DNA from: CAVSUR01 sp963846005 | GTDB lineage: Bacteria; Actinomycetota; Actinomycetes; Streptosporangiales; Streptosporangiaceae | Direction of reading: 5' to 3' | NCBI GenBank assembly: GCA_963846005.1 | Contig: CAWJUH010000007.1 | Span: 1-64,000, forward strand | Length of the DNA stretch: 64,000 nucleotides | Shown here: one piece after another, positions 26,930-35,064 of the stretch | How the letters are laid out: each line of letters starts with the position of its first letter | Numbering within the stretch: position 1 is the first letter of the stretch | Made by a program: the position numbers and the translations under genes | Notes under the pieces: generated by a model | What the model was told of the DNA's origin: nothing | Databases searched by the model: none | What the model saw: only the letters and a program-made list of their open reading frames with translations

Positions 26930-27232
26930 CTACAGAGCCTGGCCATCTCGGGGGACCCGGGTGGTGATTGCGGAGATGGCGGCGGTGATGAGGCCGCGGA
27001 CGATGAGCTGCACCACGGTGTCACAGTTGCGGCAGCGGGCGGTCTGCGGCACGGTGTTCCAGCCACGCTGGCAAGAAGGAAACCCGATCCGGGGCGCTTC
27101 GGTGGCAGGATGCCCGGCGAGGGTGGCGGTCGCAAGATCATAGGCGTGTTCGCAGACCGGCACGCGGCGACCGCAAGTCCCAGCGCCGAGCCCGGCACCC
27201 CGGTACTCCACGGCGACAATAAACGCCTGCAC
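26930..27232 (-). CDS. Small Cys-rich hypothetical protein
   Basis: Protein of 100 residues. GTG at 27232 has a strong GGAGGTG ribosome site seven bases upstream, which supports expression. Cysteines in AGTCGRRVPVCEHAYDLA, FPSCQRG and ARCRNCDTVVQLI form pairs that could bind zinc as a ribbon. The C-terminal helix VVQLIVRGLITAAISAIT is amphipathic. I do not recognise the family. The gene lies within the stress block, between the sigma/anti-sigma pair and the PRC-barrel gene. Confidence 0.6.
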   Translation of the reverse strand: MQAFIVAVEYRGAGLGAGTCGRRVPVCEHAYDLATATLAGHPATEAPRIGFPSCQRGWNTVPQTARCRNCDTVVQLIVRGLITAAISAITTRVPRDGQAL

Positions 27233-27352
27233 GCCGCATCACCTCCCATTCCGGGCTGACCCCGGCCGGGTTAGCCGTTCAGGGCGACCGCGAGCCGGAA
27301 GGCAGCGGGTCAGCTGCCGGAGAAGCGGTCCCCGGGCCGCCCTGGCGGCCGG

Positions 27353-27547
27353 TCAGAGGTTCTTGCCGAGGCCGCCGAGCTTGTCGCCGAGGCTGCTGGG
27401 GTCAATGCCGTACTTCGACAGCATCCCGGCGTGCTCGGCGTTGCCGGTGTCAACCTTGTCGGGTAGTTCGCTGCTGGCCTGGCTGGCCTGGTCGTGCTGG
27501 CCCTGGCTGTGCAGCAGCTGCAAGATCTGGTCCTTGTCAATATTCAC
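27353..27547 (-). CDS. Small conserved hypothetical protein
   Basis: Acidic protein of 64 residues: MNIDKDQILQLLHSQGQHDQ at the start and KYGIDPSSLGDKLGGLGKNL at the end. An AAGGGAG ribosome site precedes the ATG. Short proteins of this type (helical, ending in Leu/Gly-rich segments) are common in actinomycetes, often near stress genes. The function is unknown. It follows the PRC-barrel gene on the same strand but is separated from it by a terminator-like hairpin. Confidence 0.7.
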   Translation of the reverse strand: MNIDKDQILQLLHSQGQHDQASQASSELPDKVDTGNAEHAGMLSKYGIDPSSLGDKLGGLGKNL

Positions 27548-27588
27548 GTGCTCTCCCTTGAGGGGCGGGACGGGCGGATGAGCAGGCG

Positions 27589-27643
27589 GGCGGCGGCGCT
27601 GGTGGCCGCGCCCTCGCGGGGGTGACCGGTCAGCGCCGCCGCC
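27589..27643 (-). terminator. Terminator-like hairpin after the PRC-barrel gene
   Basis: A perfect 13-base arm GGCGGCGGCGCTG at 27589-27601 pairs with CAGCGCCGCCGCC at 27631-27643. The loop is 29 bases. It lies 15 bases past the stop of the gene ending at 27658. Confidence 0.45.
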
Positions 27644-27657
27644 TGCCGCTGGTGCTA

Positions 27658-28464
27658 TTACCGGCTGGTGCCGGGCAGTTCGGTGTCGGGGTCGTCGATC
27701 TGCTCCTTGCGGAGGGTTTCGCTGACCTGGTGGTCCTCGGTGACGGTTTCGGTGCCGAGCCGGACGCGCTCAACCGGGACGGTTTCCTTGGCCGCGACGG
27801 GACGCTCGGCGTGCAGGGTGACCTCGTGCTCTTCCTCGCTGATGTCGCTGCCGGACATCGCGTCGCCGCGGTTGGCGTCGGTGATGGGCTCGCGCTCGAG
27901 GCGGACTTCCTCGTGGCTGACCGGCACCGTCTGGGTGACCTGCTCGGTCACCACGTACTTGCGCAGCCGCGCCCGGCCGGACTCGGCCTGCTCGGTGCCA
28001 ACGTGCAGCCGCTCCTCGGAGCGGGTCATCGCGTCATCGGTAGTCGGGCCGGAGGTGTCGCTGCCCTGGACGCCCTGCTGGCCGGACAGATCCTCGCGGC
28101 TGTCCCCCGCGTACTGTCCCTGGTCTGAGGTGCCGGAGGCAGCGGCGCTGCCGAGGTAGCCGTTGTAGTAGGTGTAGAGGGCATCGTTCTCGGAGTCCTC
28201 GATGTGGCCATCGGCCTCGACGCCAGGGGCGTCCTTCACCATGTCCTTGGTCACGGCCAGCTGCAAGCCATTGCCGGTGCTCTGGGATCCGTAGAGCGGG
28301 GCGAAGCTTTCCTTGGTGCCGAACATGCCGGTGGCGATGGTGACCCACAGCGGCTGGCTGGTCTGGTCATCGACGTAGATCTGCCCGATCTTGCCGAGCT
28401 TCTCGCCGTTTACATCGACTGCAGTCTGGCTTTGCATGTTCTGCAGATCCTGGGTGGTGGTCAT
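27658..28464 (-). CDS. PRC-barrel and DUF2382 domain protein
   Basis: Protein of 268 residues with AAGGAG before the ATG at 28464. The N-terminal PRC-barrel (about 10-90) reads TAVDVNGEKLGKIGQIYVDD and LWVTIATGMFGTKESFAPL. A Gly/Ser/Asp-rich linker with LYTYYNGYLG follows. The C-terminal DUF2382 domain (about 150-265) has SEERLHVGTEQAESGRARLR and VPVSHEEVRLEREPI. This pairing is common in stress-induced proteins of actinobacteria and Deinococcus and is presumed to protect against desiccation or oxidative stress. It sits in the Asp23/sigma block, which fits general or envelope stress control. Confidence 0.9.
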   Translation of the reverse strand: MTTTQDLQNMQSQTAVDVNGEKLGKIGQIYVDDQTSQPLWVTIATGMFGTKESFAPLYGSQSTGNGLQLAVTKDMVKDAPGVEADGHIEDSENDALYTYYNGYLGSAAASGTSDQGQYAGDSREDLSGQQGVQGSDTSGPTTDDAMTRSEERLHVGTEQAESGRARLRKYVVTEQVTQTVPVSHEEVRLEREPITDANRGDAMSGSDISEEEHEVTLHAERPVAAKETVPVERVRLGTETVTEDHQVSETLRKEQIDDPDTELPGTSR

Positions 28465-28582
28465 GCCGTGCTCCTTCTGTTGGGTAGTGCAGGGGTCGTA
28501 CCGGTGGCGCCGGGGGCGGGGGTGACTCTCACTGGCCCCGCCCCCGGGGATCAGGGGCCGGCCAGATGCCGGCCAGCAGGGG

Positions 28583-29110
28583 CTAGTAACGGGTCGCGCC
28601 GCGGCCGCCGCTGCCGTTGCCGGCGCCATCGGCCGTGCTGGCGTACTGGCTGGCGAGCGTCTTCGCATACGAGACCCCGGACAGGCTGTTCTGAATCAGG
28701 GCCTTAGCCGCCGCCGCGATCGCGGCGGCGATGATGACGATGATGATCGCCACGAATACCAGCGGCAGGTAGGCGATCACCGCGTGCAGGTAGGTGCTGA
28801 CCGGGTTGCGGCCGAACACCCCGAACGCGGTGGACAGCACGAACAGCATCAGCGCGTAGTAGACGATCTTGGCCAGGAGGTCGGAGGTGTCGTACTTGCT
28901 GTGCTCCAGCGCCCTCTTCACCCCGCCGCGCTCCACGGCCCGGTCGAAACCGACCCTGGTCAGCACGGCGGAGATCGCCTTCGTGAGAAGCCTGGCGACC
29001 AGCCACCCGACCACCAAGATGATCAGGAACACCACGAATTTGGGAAAGAACGTGGCCACATTCGACCAGGCACTGGAAATACCAGCACCATAATTAACGG
29101 CTACGGGCAT
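28583..29110 (-). CDS. TM-helix-repeat (mechanosensitive-channel-like) membrane protein
   Basis: Protein of 175 residues. ATG at 29110 gives the expected start MPVAVNYGAGISSAWSNV. Three helices are visible: VVFLIILVVGWLVARLLTK, IVYYALMLFVLSTAFGVFG and AVIAYLPLVFVAIIIVIIAA. The sequence between them, LTRVGFDRAVERGGVKRALE, matches the conserved TM helix repeat family (PF05552 type), related to small mechanosensitive channels but lacking the MscS beta domain. It may act in osmotic or membrane stress. It diverges from the decayed sigma copy. Confidence 0.82.
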   Translation of the reverse strand: MPVAVNYGAGISSAWSNVATFFPKFVVFLIILVVGWLVARLLTKAISAVLTRVGFDRAVERGGVKRALEHSKYDTSDLLAKIVYYALMLFVLSTAFGVFGRNPVSTYLHAVIAYLPLVFVAIIIVIIAAAIAAAAKALIQNSLSGVSYAKTLASQYASTADGAGNGSGGRGATRY

Positions 29111-29284
29111 AAACGCACTCCGCTTCTGGGCATGGAAAACCCGGCAGCCGGGCATCCCTTCGGGTTGCTGCACGACAGCCGGGGCCTGAAGCGCATCGCC
29201 TGAGATCAAGACATGCGGCAACGGCTCTGAGGCCACTCCGCAAAAGACCTGATCTGACTACTTCGCCGGCGGGCCCTTTGTCCT

Positions 29285-29351
29285 GCCGGCAAGCACCGCT
29301 GTACTAGCGGGCCTTATTAAGTTAGACACTCATCGGCGAAAAACGTCGCAA
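29285..29351 (+). promoter_or_regulatory. Second copy of the sigma-factor upstream elements
   Basis: GCCGGCAAGCACCGC at 29285-29299, GTTAGACAC at 29321-29329 and CGTCGCAA at 29344-29351 repeat the elements found upstream of the intact sigma gene (25425-25502). The last two are spaced 14 bases here and 15 there. The region precedes a sigma-gene remnant, so the promoter was probably duplicated with the gene. Nothing else is seen in the 470-base gap 29111-29587. Confidence 0.5.
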
Positions 29352-29587
29352 ACCTTTTCCGCGGACAGAACGAGAGCGAGCTGGTGGCGCTGTCGTCGCC
29401 GCGGCAGATGGTTCGAGCGCGGTGCCCCGGGAAGCAGCTAGATGGTGAGACAGAACACGGCCGCCAGCGGTTCTGGACCGGACCGGCCGCTCTGGACCCC
29501 GGCGGCGGAGTCATCCACATGCGGGGGCACAAGAATGCGGCTTGTTCCAGATGTCGGCCTGCCAGGCATAAGACCAGAGACGTTTGC

Positions 29588-29758
29588 CTGGTGCAGCAAA
29601 CGCTGGAGGGGTACCTCGACGCCTATTCCGAGCTGGCGAACCGGCACGGACCGCGGGCATACGGCGCGGCGGCGGACGCGGTGACCGCTGCGGTCGAGAC
29701 GCTGCCGCCACCGCAGCGGCGGGTCATCGTCTTGCACTACTTCGAAGGCTTGGAGTAA
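29588..29758 (+). pseudogene. ECF sigma factor remnant with internal deletion
   Basis: The frame reads LVQQTLEGYLDAYSELANRH, then directly ADAVTAAVETLPPPQRRVIV and LHYFEGLE, and stops. The intact sigma factor at 25703 has LVRRAREGYLDAYAVLVDRH, then about 90 residues, then SAVTAAVAALPPPQRVAIVLHHFEGL. Most of regions 2 and 3 are therefore deleted, and the helix-turn-helix of region 4 is lost after a premature TAA. It is a decayed paralogue, not a working gene. Confidence 0.75.
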
Positions 29759-29818
29759 TGGCAGCATCTGTCTTCTGGCGATGCGTGCCGCCTGTCGTCA
29801 GGTCAGGGGGCCGGTAGC

Positions 29819-30883
29819 GTGCCGGACGAGACGCGGGGCACCGTGGTGCTGGCGCTGGCGGCCAACGTCGGGGTCGCGGTCATCAAGCTGGCGGCTGGGT
29901 TGTTGACCGGTTCCGCGGCGCTGTTGTCGGAAGCGGCGCACTCGATCGCGGACACCATGAATGAAGTCTTCTTGCTGGTGTCACTGCGCAGGTCCGCGCG
30001 TCCGGCTGACCAAGCGCATCCATTCGGATACGGCAAGGAGCGGTTCTTCTACGCGCTGATCGCCGCGATAGGGATCTTCCTTTCGGGGGCGGCGTTTTCC
30101 GCCTACCAGGGAATATCGGCGCTGCTGTCCAGCAGCACGGCGAAACAGCCCTCACTGCTCGAATTCGTGATCATCTATGTCGTGCTCGGTGTTTCCCTGA
30201 TCTTGGAAGGCGCGTCGCTGCGCAAAGCCGCGGCCCAGGTGCGGCAGGAGGCCCGCCACGCCAACCGGGCCTTCCTCATCTTCGTCTTGCGCAGCCCGGA
30301 CCCCACCGTCAAGACCGTCGCAGGCGAGGACTCGGTGGCGGTCATCGGCGTGCTGACGGCGGCGGTCGGCACGGCGCTGCACCAGCTGACCGGAGTGGAG
30401 GCGTGGGAAGGCGCGGCCTCGCTCGTGATCGCCGTCCTGCTCGGCTACGTCGCGGTCATCCTCGGCCGGGACACCAAGGAACTGCTGATCGGTGAATCCG
30501 CCGATCCAGTGGTGCGGGCCACGGCGTTCGCCACGATCACCAGCCACCCCGAGATTACCGGCGTCAGGGAAATCCTCACCATGCAGCTCGGGCCGGACAG
30601 CGTGCTGGTCGCCGCCCGGGTGCAGTTCGAGGACGACCTGATCGCCAAGCGGGTCCAACTGGTGTGCACCAACATTGAGGTGGAGATGCGCGAGCGGATG
30701 CCCGAACTCACCCAGGTCTTCCTGGACCCCAGCGAGGTCACCCCCGGCGAGCTGGACCGCACGAGGCAACGCGCACGTCAGACGCTGGACGACGTTGATC
30801 AGCTGAACGGCCCTGGCGGGGCCGCCAACCTCCGGCTGCCGCGAAGCCGCTCAGCCCGGCGCATTACCTCAAGCGGATCATGA
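29819..30883 (+). CDS. Cation diffusion facilitator (CDF) metal transporter
   Basis: Membrane antiporter of 354 residues that exports divalent metals such as Zn, Fe or Mn. GTG at 29819. The first helices read VVLALAANVGVAVIKLAAGL and LLSEAAHSIADTMNEVFLLV; the HxxxD metal site is in HSIAD. HPFGYGKERFFYALIAAIGI begins the third helix. The second membrane site lies in TVAGEDSVAVIGVL. The C-terminal cytoplasmic domain (about 225-315) contains EITGVREILTMQLGPDSVLV. The metal cannot be told. The converging gene starts 14 bases beyond the stop without an obvious terminator. Confidence 0.9.
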   Translation: MPDETRGTVVLALAANVGVAVIKLAAGLLTGSAALLSEAAHSIADTMNEVFLLVSLRRSARPADQAHPFGYGKERFFYALIAAIGIFLSGAAFSAYQGISALLSSSTAKQPSLLEFVIIYVVLGVSLILEGASLRKAAAQVRQEARHANRAFLIFVLRSPDPTVKTVAGEDSVAVIGVLTAAVGTALHQLTGVEAWEGAASLVIAVLLGYVAVILGRDTKELLIGESADPVVRATAFATITSHPEITGVREILTMQLGPDSVLVAARVQFEDDLIAKRVQLVCTNIEVEMRERMPELTQVFLDPSEVTPGELDRTRQRARQTLDDVDQLNGPGGAANLRLPRSRSARRITSSGS

Positions 30884-30897
30884 CGGGTCAGCAGGGG

Positions 30898-31848
30898 TCA
30901 GGTGCTGGTGAGGCTGCCGAGATGACGGAGGATCTGGGCGTAGGAGTCCAGGAGGCTGGTTTCGCAGTAGGGGATGCGGTGCTCGGCGCAGAATGCCCGG
31001 ACGGTTTGCTGGGCGTGGCGCAGGTTCGGCCGCGGCATGGAGGGGAACAGGTGGTGTTCGATCTGGTAGTTCAGGCCGCCCATTACCAGGTCGGTGAGCC
31101 AGTGGCCGCGGATGTTGCGCGAGGTGAGAACCTGGCTGCGCAGGTAGCCGGGTTTCTCGTCCCGGCCCAAGATGGGCATGCCCTTGTGGTTGGGCGCGAA
31201 CGAGGATCCCATGTACAGGCCGAACACTCCTTGCTGGACGGCGAGGAAAGCCAGCGCCTGCGGCACGGAAAGCAGGACGAACACGGCGGTCAGGTAGCTG
31301 CCGAAATGCACCGCCAGCAGGGTCGCCTCGGCGAGCCGGACCCGCGTGCCGCGGCGGCGGCTCAGCGCCCGGACGCCGGCCAGGTGCAAGTTGATGCCCT
31401 CCAGCAGCAGCAGCGGGAAGAACAGCTGGGCCTGATGGCGGGCCAGCCACGCCCCGGCCCCGGTCCGGGCCCGGGCCTGGCCAGGGGTGAAGACCACGAC
31501 CGTGCCGGCGATATCAGGGTCACGGCCTTCCTGGTTAGGGTGGGCGTGGTGACGGTTGTGCTTGGCGGTCCACCAGCCGTAACTCAAGCCGGTGAGCAGA
31601 TTGCCGTGGATCCGGCCGATCAGGTCATTGCCGCGCCGGGACCGGCAGACTTGCTGGTGGCCGGCATCATGGCCGACGAACGCGACCTGAGTGGCCATGA
31701 CCGCCAGGAAGACCGCGACCAGAAGCTGCCACCACGTCCGGCCGAGTTCGGCGAAGACCGCCCAGCCACCCGCCACCAGGATCAGATTGACGCTGATCTT
31801 GACGCAGTAATAAGCCGGCCTGCGGCGCAGCAGGCCAGCCGCCCGCAC
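30898..31848 (-). CDS. Membrane fatty-acid desaturase
   Basis: Di-iron membrane desaturase of about 316 residues. The three histidine boxes are H60DAGH64, H97NRHH101 and QIEHHLFPSMPR near 263. Four hydrophobic stretches flank them in the normal order. It introduces a double bond into fatty acyl chains; the family also holds some carotenoid hydroxylases, but box spacing fits acyl-lipid desaturases (DesA-like). GTG at 31848 is the only good start; no ribosome site is visible. It lies downstream of a WhiB gene on the same strand and may be co-regulated with membrane fluidity or light stress. Confidence 0.88.
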   Translation of the reverse strand: MRAAGLLRRRPAYYCVKISVNLILVAGGWAVFAELGRTWWQLLVAVFLAVMATQVAFVGHDAGHQQVCRSRRGNDLIGRIHGNLLTGLSYGWWTAKHNRHHAHPNQEGRDPDIAGTVVVFTPGQARARTGAGAWLARHQAQLFFPLLLLEGINLHLAGVRALSRRRGTRVRLAEATLLAVHFGSYLTAVFVLLSVPQALAFLAVQQGVFGLYMGSSFAPNHKGMPILGRDEKPGYLRSQVLTSRNIRGHWLTDLVMGGLNYQIEHHLFPSMPRPNLRHAQQTVRAFCAEHRIPYCETSLLDSYAQILRHLGSLTST

Positions 31849-31963
31849 AGTACGCGACAGCGCCGCGTACTCACTGCCCGGCCGGCCGCCGCCGCCCGGC
31901 CTGCCGGGATTGGCGCTGGCGCCGCCGCGACGGGACCGGCCAGGTCCGCGTGACCAGGCGGTG

Positions 31964-32443
31964 TCAGCGTGATTCCCCGGTCAGAATGCTGAGCACTACA
32001 GCGAGCGGACTGACCTGCCCGCTGGCCGGGATGGCCGGAACCTGAGCGGGCAGGACCGGGGTACTCCGGATCGCCTCGCGGCCCATTGCCCGGCGTTCCT
32101 CCCCGGTGGTCCCGCCCCAGATGCCGTCCTCCTGCCCGGTCCGCACGGCGAACGCGAAGCATTCCAGGGAGACCGCACACCGGCCGCACACGGCCTTGGC
32201 CGCCTCCACCTGGGAAAAAGCCGGGCCACGCGAGCCGACCGGGAAGAAAAGCTCAGGATCTTCATCCTGGCAGGCTCCCAGCAGCATCCAGCCACCGGAG
32301 GCAGCCGCATACTGCGCGGCATCACTTCGCGCGCCGAGGGCCCCCCGCATCTCACGGTCTGCCCGTTGCCCGGCACCCGCCTGTTCCCGCGGGCTAGACA
32401 GCTGGCTCCTGCGGCCTTCGCGCCGCAGCCCGGGCATACACAT
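31964..32443 (-). CDS. WhiB-family iron-sulfur transcription factor
   Basis: Protein of 159 residues. ATG at 32443 with GGAGG seven bases upstream. The four iron-sulfur cysteines are C58 (LLGACQDEDPELFFP), C86, C89 and C95 (AVCGRCAVSLECFAFAV). The turn motif GIWGGTTGEERRAM follows. This is the full WhiB signature; the extra N-terminus of about 45 residues is longer than usual. WhiB proteins act with sigma factors in redox and developmental control. The 310-base gap upstream to 32754 holds no other gene that I can support. Confidence 0.92.
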   Translation of the reverse strand: MCMPGLRREGRRSQLSSPREQAGAGQRADREMRGALGARSDAAQYAAASGGWMLLGACQDEDPELFFPVGSRGPAFSQVEAAKAVCGRCAVSLECFAFAVRTGQEDGIWGGTTGEERRAMGREAIRSTPVLPAQVPAIPASGQVSPLAVVLSILTGESR

Positions 32444-32754
32444 ATGACGACCTCCGGTTGCAACCAGAAGCTGCCACCAGGGTCCAGGGCGGGAGCCAAA
32501 AAATGATTCAGAAGGGAAACTACCTGTGGCCCGCGCATTCAAACCTGCGCGATCGTGAAGGCCGGAACAGGGAGCGGCCCGACACCGACGCGCGGGCGCG
32601 GCGGCCGGGAGGGTCTCGCGGCGCGCCGCCTGGCAGGGATCACCGCGTCTGACCGCGTCTGGCAGTGACCGCCGCCCTAGTCTGCTGCGGTCCCGCATGC
32701 ATAGGCCCGTCGGTCCAAGGCAGATAACAGGACAGCACCGGATCGGGAGGAGCC

Positions 32755-33294
32755 ATGGCAGGAACCAGAGCGAAGTCAGGACCCAGTCTCCTGGCTATTT
32801 ATCTGAACGACCATCTGGCCGGAGCAACGGCAGGCGCGCAGCTGGCGCGGCGGATGGCCGCTTCCGGGCATGTGCCCGCCCCGGTCGGCACCTTGTCCGG
32901 CGTTGCGAATGAGATCGCGCAGGACCGGGCGGCACTGCTGGAGATCATGGCCGCCCTGGACATCCCGGCCCGCGGCTACAAGGTCTACGCCGCCTGGATC
33001 GGGGAGAAGGCCGGGCGGCTGAAGCCCAACGGCCACCTTCGGACGCGGTCATTGCTCAGTAACCTGGAGGAGCTGGAAATGCTCCGGCTCGGGGTCGAGG
33101 GCAAGGCCGCCGGATGGCGCACGCTGCGGGTGATGGCCGACCGGGACAGCCGCCTGGCGGCCGGGCGGCTGGATGAGCTGATCGCCCGGGCCAGCCGCCA
33201 GGCCGACCTGCTCGAGGATTTGCGCGCGACGGCCGCGGCCCAGGTCACCGAGGCCGACACCGCACTCGGGCGCCGCGGGGGGACGGCGAGCTGA
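32755..33294 (+). CDS. Conserved actinobacterial hypothetical protein
   Basis: Mostly helical, cytoplasmic protein of 179 residues. ATG at 32755 follows GGGAGGAG. The pattern LLAIYLNDHLAGATAGAQLARR, then IAQDRAALLEIMAALDI, KVYAAWIGEKAGRLKPNGHL and LLSNLEELEMLRLGVEGKAA, recurs in a widespread actinobacterial family of unknown function. It somewhat resembles ferritin-like or DinB-like bundles, but metal ligands are not clear. It lies divergent to the WhiB gene. Confidence 0.75.
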   Translation: MAGTRAKSGPSLLAIYLNDHLAGATAGAQLARRMAASGHVPAPVGTLSGVANEIAQDRAALLEIMAALDIPARGYKVYAAWIGEKAGRLKPNGHLRTRSLLSNLEELEMLRLGVEGKAAGWRTLRVMADRDSRLAAGRLDELIARASRQADLLEDLRATAAAQVTEADTALGRRGGTAS

Positions 33295-33417
33295 ATCATG
33301 GCGGCGACGCGGTGATCGAGTCGTTCTGGGGCCGGTGCAGACCGAACTGCTCTGGTGCTGCAGGCCCCGAAAGGCCCTGTATCCGGCGGGATGAGGCAGC
33401 CAGCGACTTGCCGCTTG

Positions 33418-33681
33418 CTACTCCTCGTCTGCCGTGCCCTGATCGCCGGGGACGGCCAGGCCCACGCCCTCGCCGGACTCAGTGACCGTCTCCTGCGTGC
33501 GGGAGGCGCCGGGGTGACGGGGGATCTGGTCCCCGGTCGGCACGCCGGTCAGGTCGGCGCCTGGCTCGACGTCGAACGCCAGTCCCTCGGGCCGCCCGGT
33601 CTCATCGGAGGGTGTCACGGGCAACGGCTCGGGGGACTGCTGGCGAGCTGGCTGCTGACCTGCCGGGTCCTGGTCGGTCAT
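33418..33681 (-). CDS. Small acidic hypothetical protein
   Basis: Protein of 87 residues from ATG at 33681 (MTDQDPAGQQPARQQ), with GGAAGG about 11 bases upstream. It is Pro/Gln/Glu-rich and probably disordered. It contains GLAFDVEPGADLTGVPTGDQ and ends in GDQGTADEE. No family recognised. Codon use is normal for the window. Confidence 0.45.
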   Translation of the reverse strand: MTDQDPAGQQPARQQSPEPLPVTPSDETGRPEGLAFDVEPGADLTGVPTGDQIPRHPGASRTQETVTESGEGVGLAVPGDQGTADEE

Positions 33682-33859
33682 GAGGATCGCCGTCCTTCCG
33701 GTAAGCCGGTGAGCTACCCGCTTTGCGGACCGGTAAAGCACCGGCACCGACGCGATGCTCGCAAGATTTAACGCCCTCGGCCTTGTTGCCTTAATTGTGC
33801 GCACGTCTCCGTGCGGCACGCCAAGTCCTGACGGACCGCCGATGTGGCGCTGGGCTGAC

Positions 33860-33975
33860 AGGGCCGGCGGTCGGGTCGCTGTCCCCGATCCAGCGGATGA
33901 TCTCCTGGTAGGAGGAGATCACGATGCGCTCGGCCACCAGGTTCTCCTGGAGGCTTACGGCCAGCGGGCCGCCAT
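33860..33975 (-). pseudogene. Fragment of a ferritin-like (bacterioferritin/Dps) gene
   Basis: In the 390-base gap 33682-34068, one minus-strand frame reads SLQENLVAERIVISSYQEII followed by RWIGDSDPT. This closely fits the helix found in bacterioferritin-related proteins (LxADLVAERIAIxSYxEIIRxxGDxDPTT). The conserved helices before and after are missing and the frame runs into unrelated sequence, so it appears to be a remnant. I see no intact gene in this gap. Confidence 0.4.
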
Positions 33976-34068
33976 CGGTGGAGGGACAATGCCGCAGATC
34001 GCATCCGGACTGCCGGAGCCATCGGCATCCAGTACGCCTTCCCTGGCCCGGCGAGTGCGGACCCTCGA

Positions 34069-35064
34069 CTAGGTCGCCGCGATGCCTCTGCGGGCGAGCC
34101 GCGCTCGGATGAGACCGGCGGCGGCGACTCGCATCCGCCGTCGCAGCGGGACGGACGCGCGGCGGCTGAAGACGTCGTAGCCGGAGTGCTCGATGACCGT
34201 CAGAATGTCGCTGTACAGGGTGGCGGCGGTGCGAAGGCAGTCTCGTGAGCTGGGGTGCACGAGCTCGATCCCGGCCGCTGCGGACCGGTAGAGGGCCCGG
34301 GCCCGTTCGGTTTCCAGCGCGATGAGGTCCCGGGTGGGCTGATCCGTAGTCTGAGTCCGGCGGGCATGCTCCAGCCGCCCGCGGTCCACCTGGCAGGCCT
34401 TCAGCGAATCCTGGGGCAGGTAGATCCGGCCCCGGGCCAGGTCTTCGCTGATGTCCCGGATGAAATTGGTCAGCTGAAAGGCCACGCCCAAGTCGATAGC
34501 GCGGGCTTCGATGCCCGCAGCCGGCGGCGCGTGGTTGTCGGAGGTACCCAGAATCGGCATCATCTCCAGCCCGATCACGGCAGCTGAACCCCACATGTAG
34601 TTGAGGAGGTCGTCATAGGTCTCGTATTCGGTGACCGTGAGGTCCATGCGCATGGAATGAAGAAAGTCGGCGAAATAACTCACCGGGATGTTCCACCGGT
34701 GAATGGTGTCGATAACGGCCCTGATAATCGGATCGCTGGATTCTCCGGTGCGGAGGCTGCGCAGGAACTGGTCGCTCCACGACTGGAATATCGCGGCGCG
34801 GTCCTGCGCGTTTACCGCGGGATCGAGGTTGTCGACGATGTCGTCGGCGTAGCGGGCGAAGCCGTACAGGGCATGCACGTAGGGCCGCTTGGCCCGGGGC
34901 AGCAGGCGGGTCGCCAGGTAATAGGTCCTGCCATTCGCCGCATTGAGCCGGCGCGCGTGCTCATATCCGGCTCGCAGGTCGGGCCCGGTGATCGCGGCGG
35001 CCTGCAGTTCCCTTTGCGCGAGCCGTCCTGCCGTGACCTCGCGCACCGCTGGCTGAGCACTCAT
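34069..35064 (-). CDS. crtB: Phytoene synthase
   Basis: Condenses two geranylgeranyl diphosphates to phytoene. 331 residues; ATG at 35064 overlaps the crtI stop (ATGA). The first Asp-rich motif is D74DIVD78 in RYADDIVDNLD; the second is D204ISED208 in NFIRDISEDLARGRIYLP. Length and motif spacing are normal for bacterial CrtB. It is the last gene of the carotenoid operon. The squalene synthase family is the alternative, but linkage to crtI and the lycopene cyclase genes settles the role. Confidence 0.95.
   Translation of the reverse strand: MSAQPAVREVTAGRLAQRELQAAAITGPDLRAGYEHARRLNAANGRTYYLATRLLPRAKRPYVHALYGFARYADDIVDNLDPAVNAQDRAAIFQSWSDQFLRSLRTGESSDPIIRAVIDTIHRWNIPVSYFADFLHSMRMDLTVTEYETYDDLLNYMWGSAAVIGLEMMPILGTSDNHAPPAAGIEARAIDLGVAFQLTNFIRDISEDLARGRIYLPQDSLKACQVDRGRLEHARRTQTTDQPTRDLIALETERARALYRSAAAGIELVHPSSRDCLRTAATLYSDILTVIEHSGYDVFSRRASVPLRRRMRVAAAGLIRARLARRGIAAT

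Noticed and set aside
30898..31848. Desaturase as a carotenoid hydroxylase of the crt operon
   Set aside because: Histidine-box spacing fits acyl-lipid desaturases, and it lies 2 kb from the crt operon beyond unrelated genes.
30880..31953. 357-residue plus-strand frame opposite the desaturase
   Set aside because: Antisense to three intact histidine boxes; low complexity.
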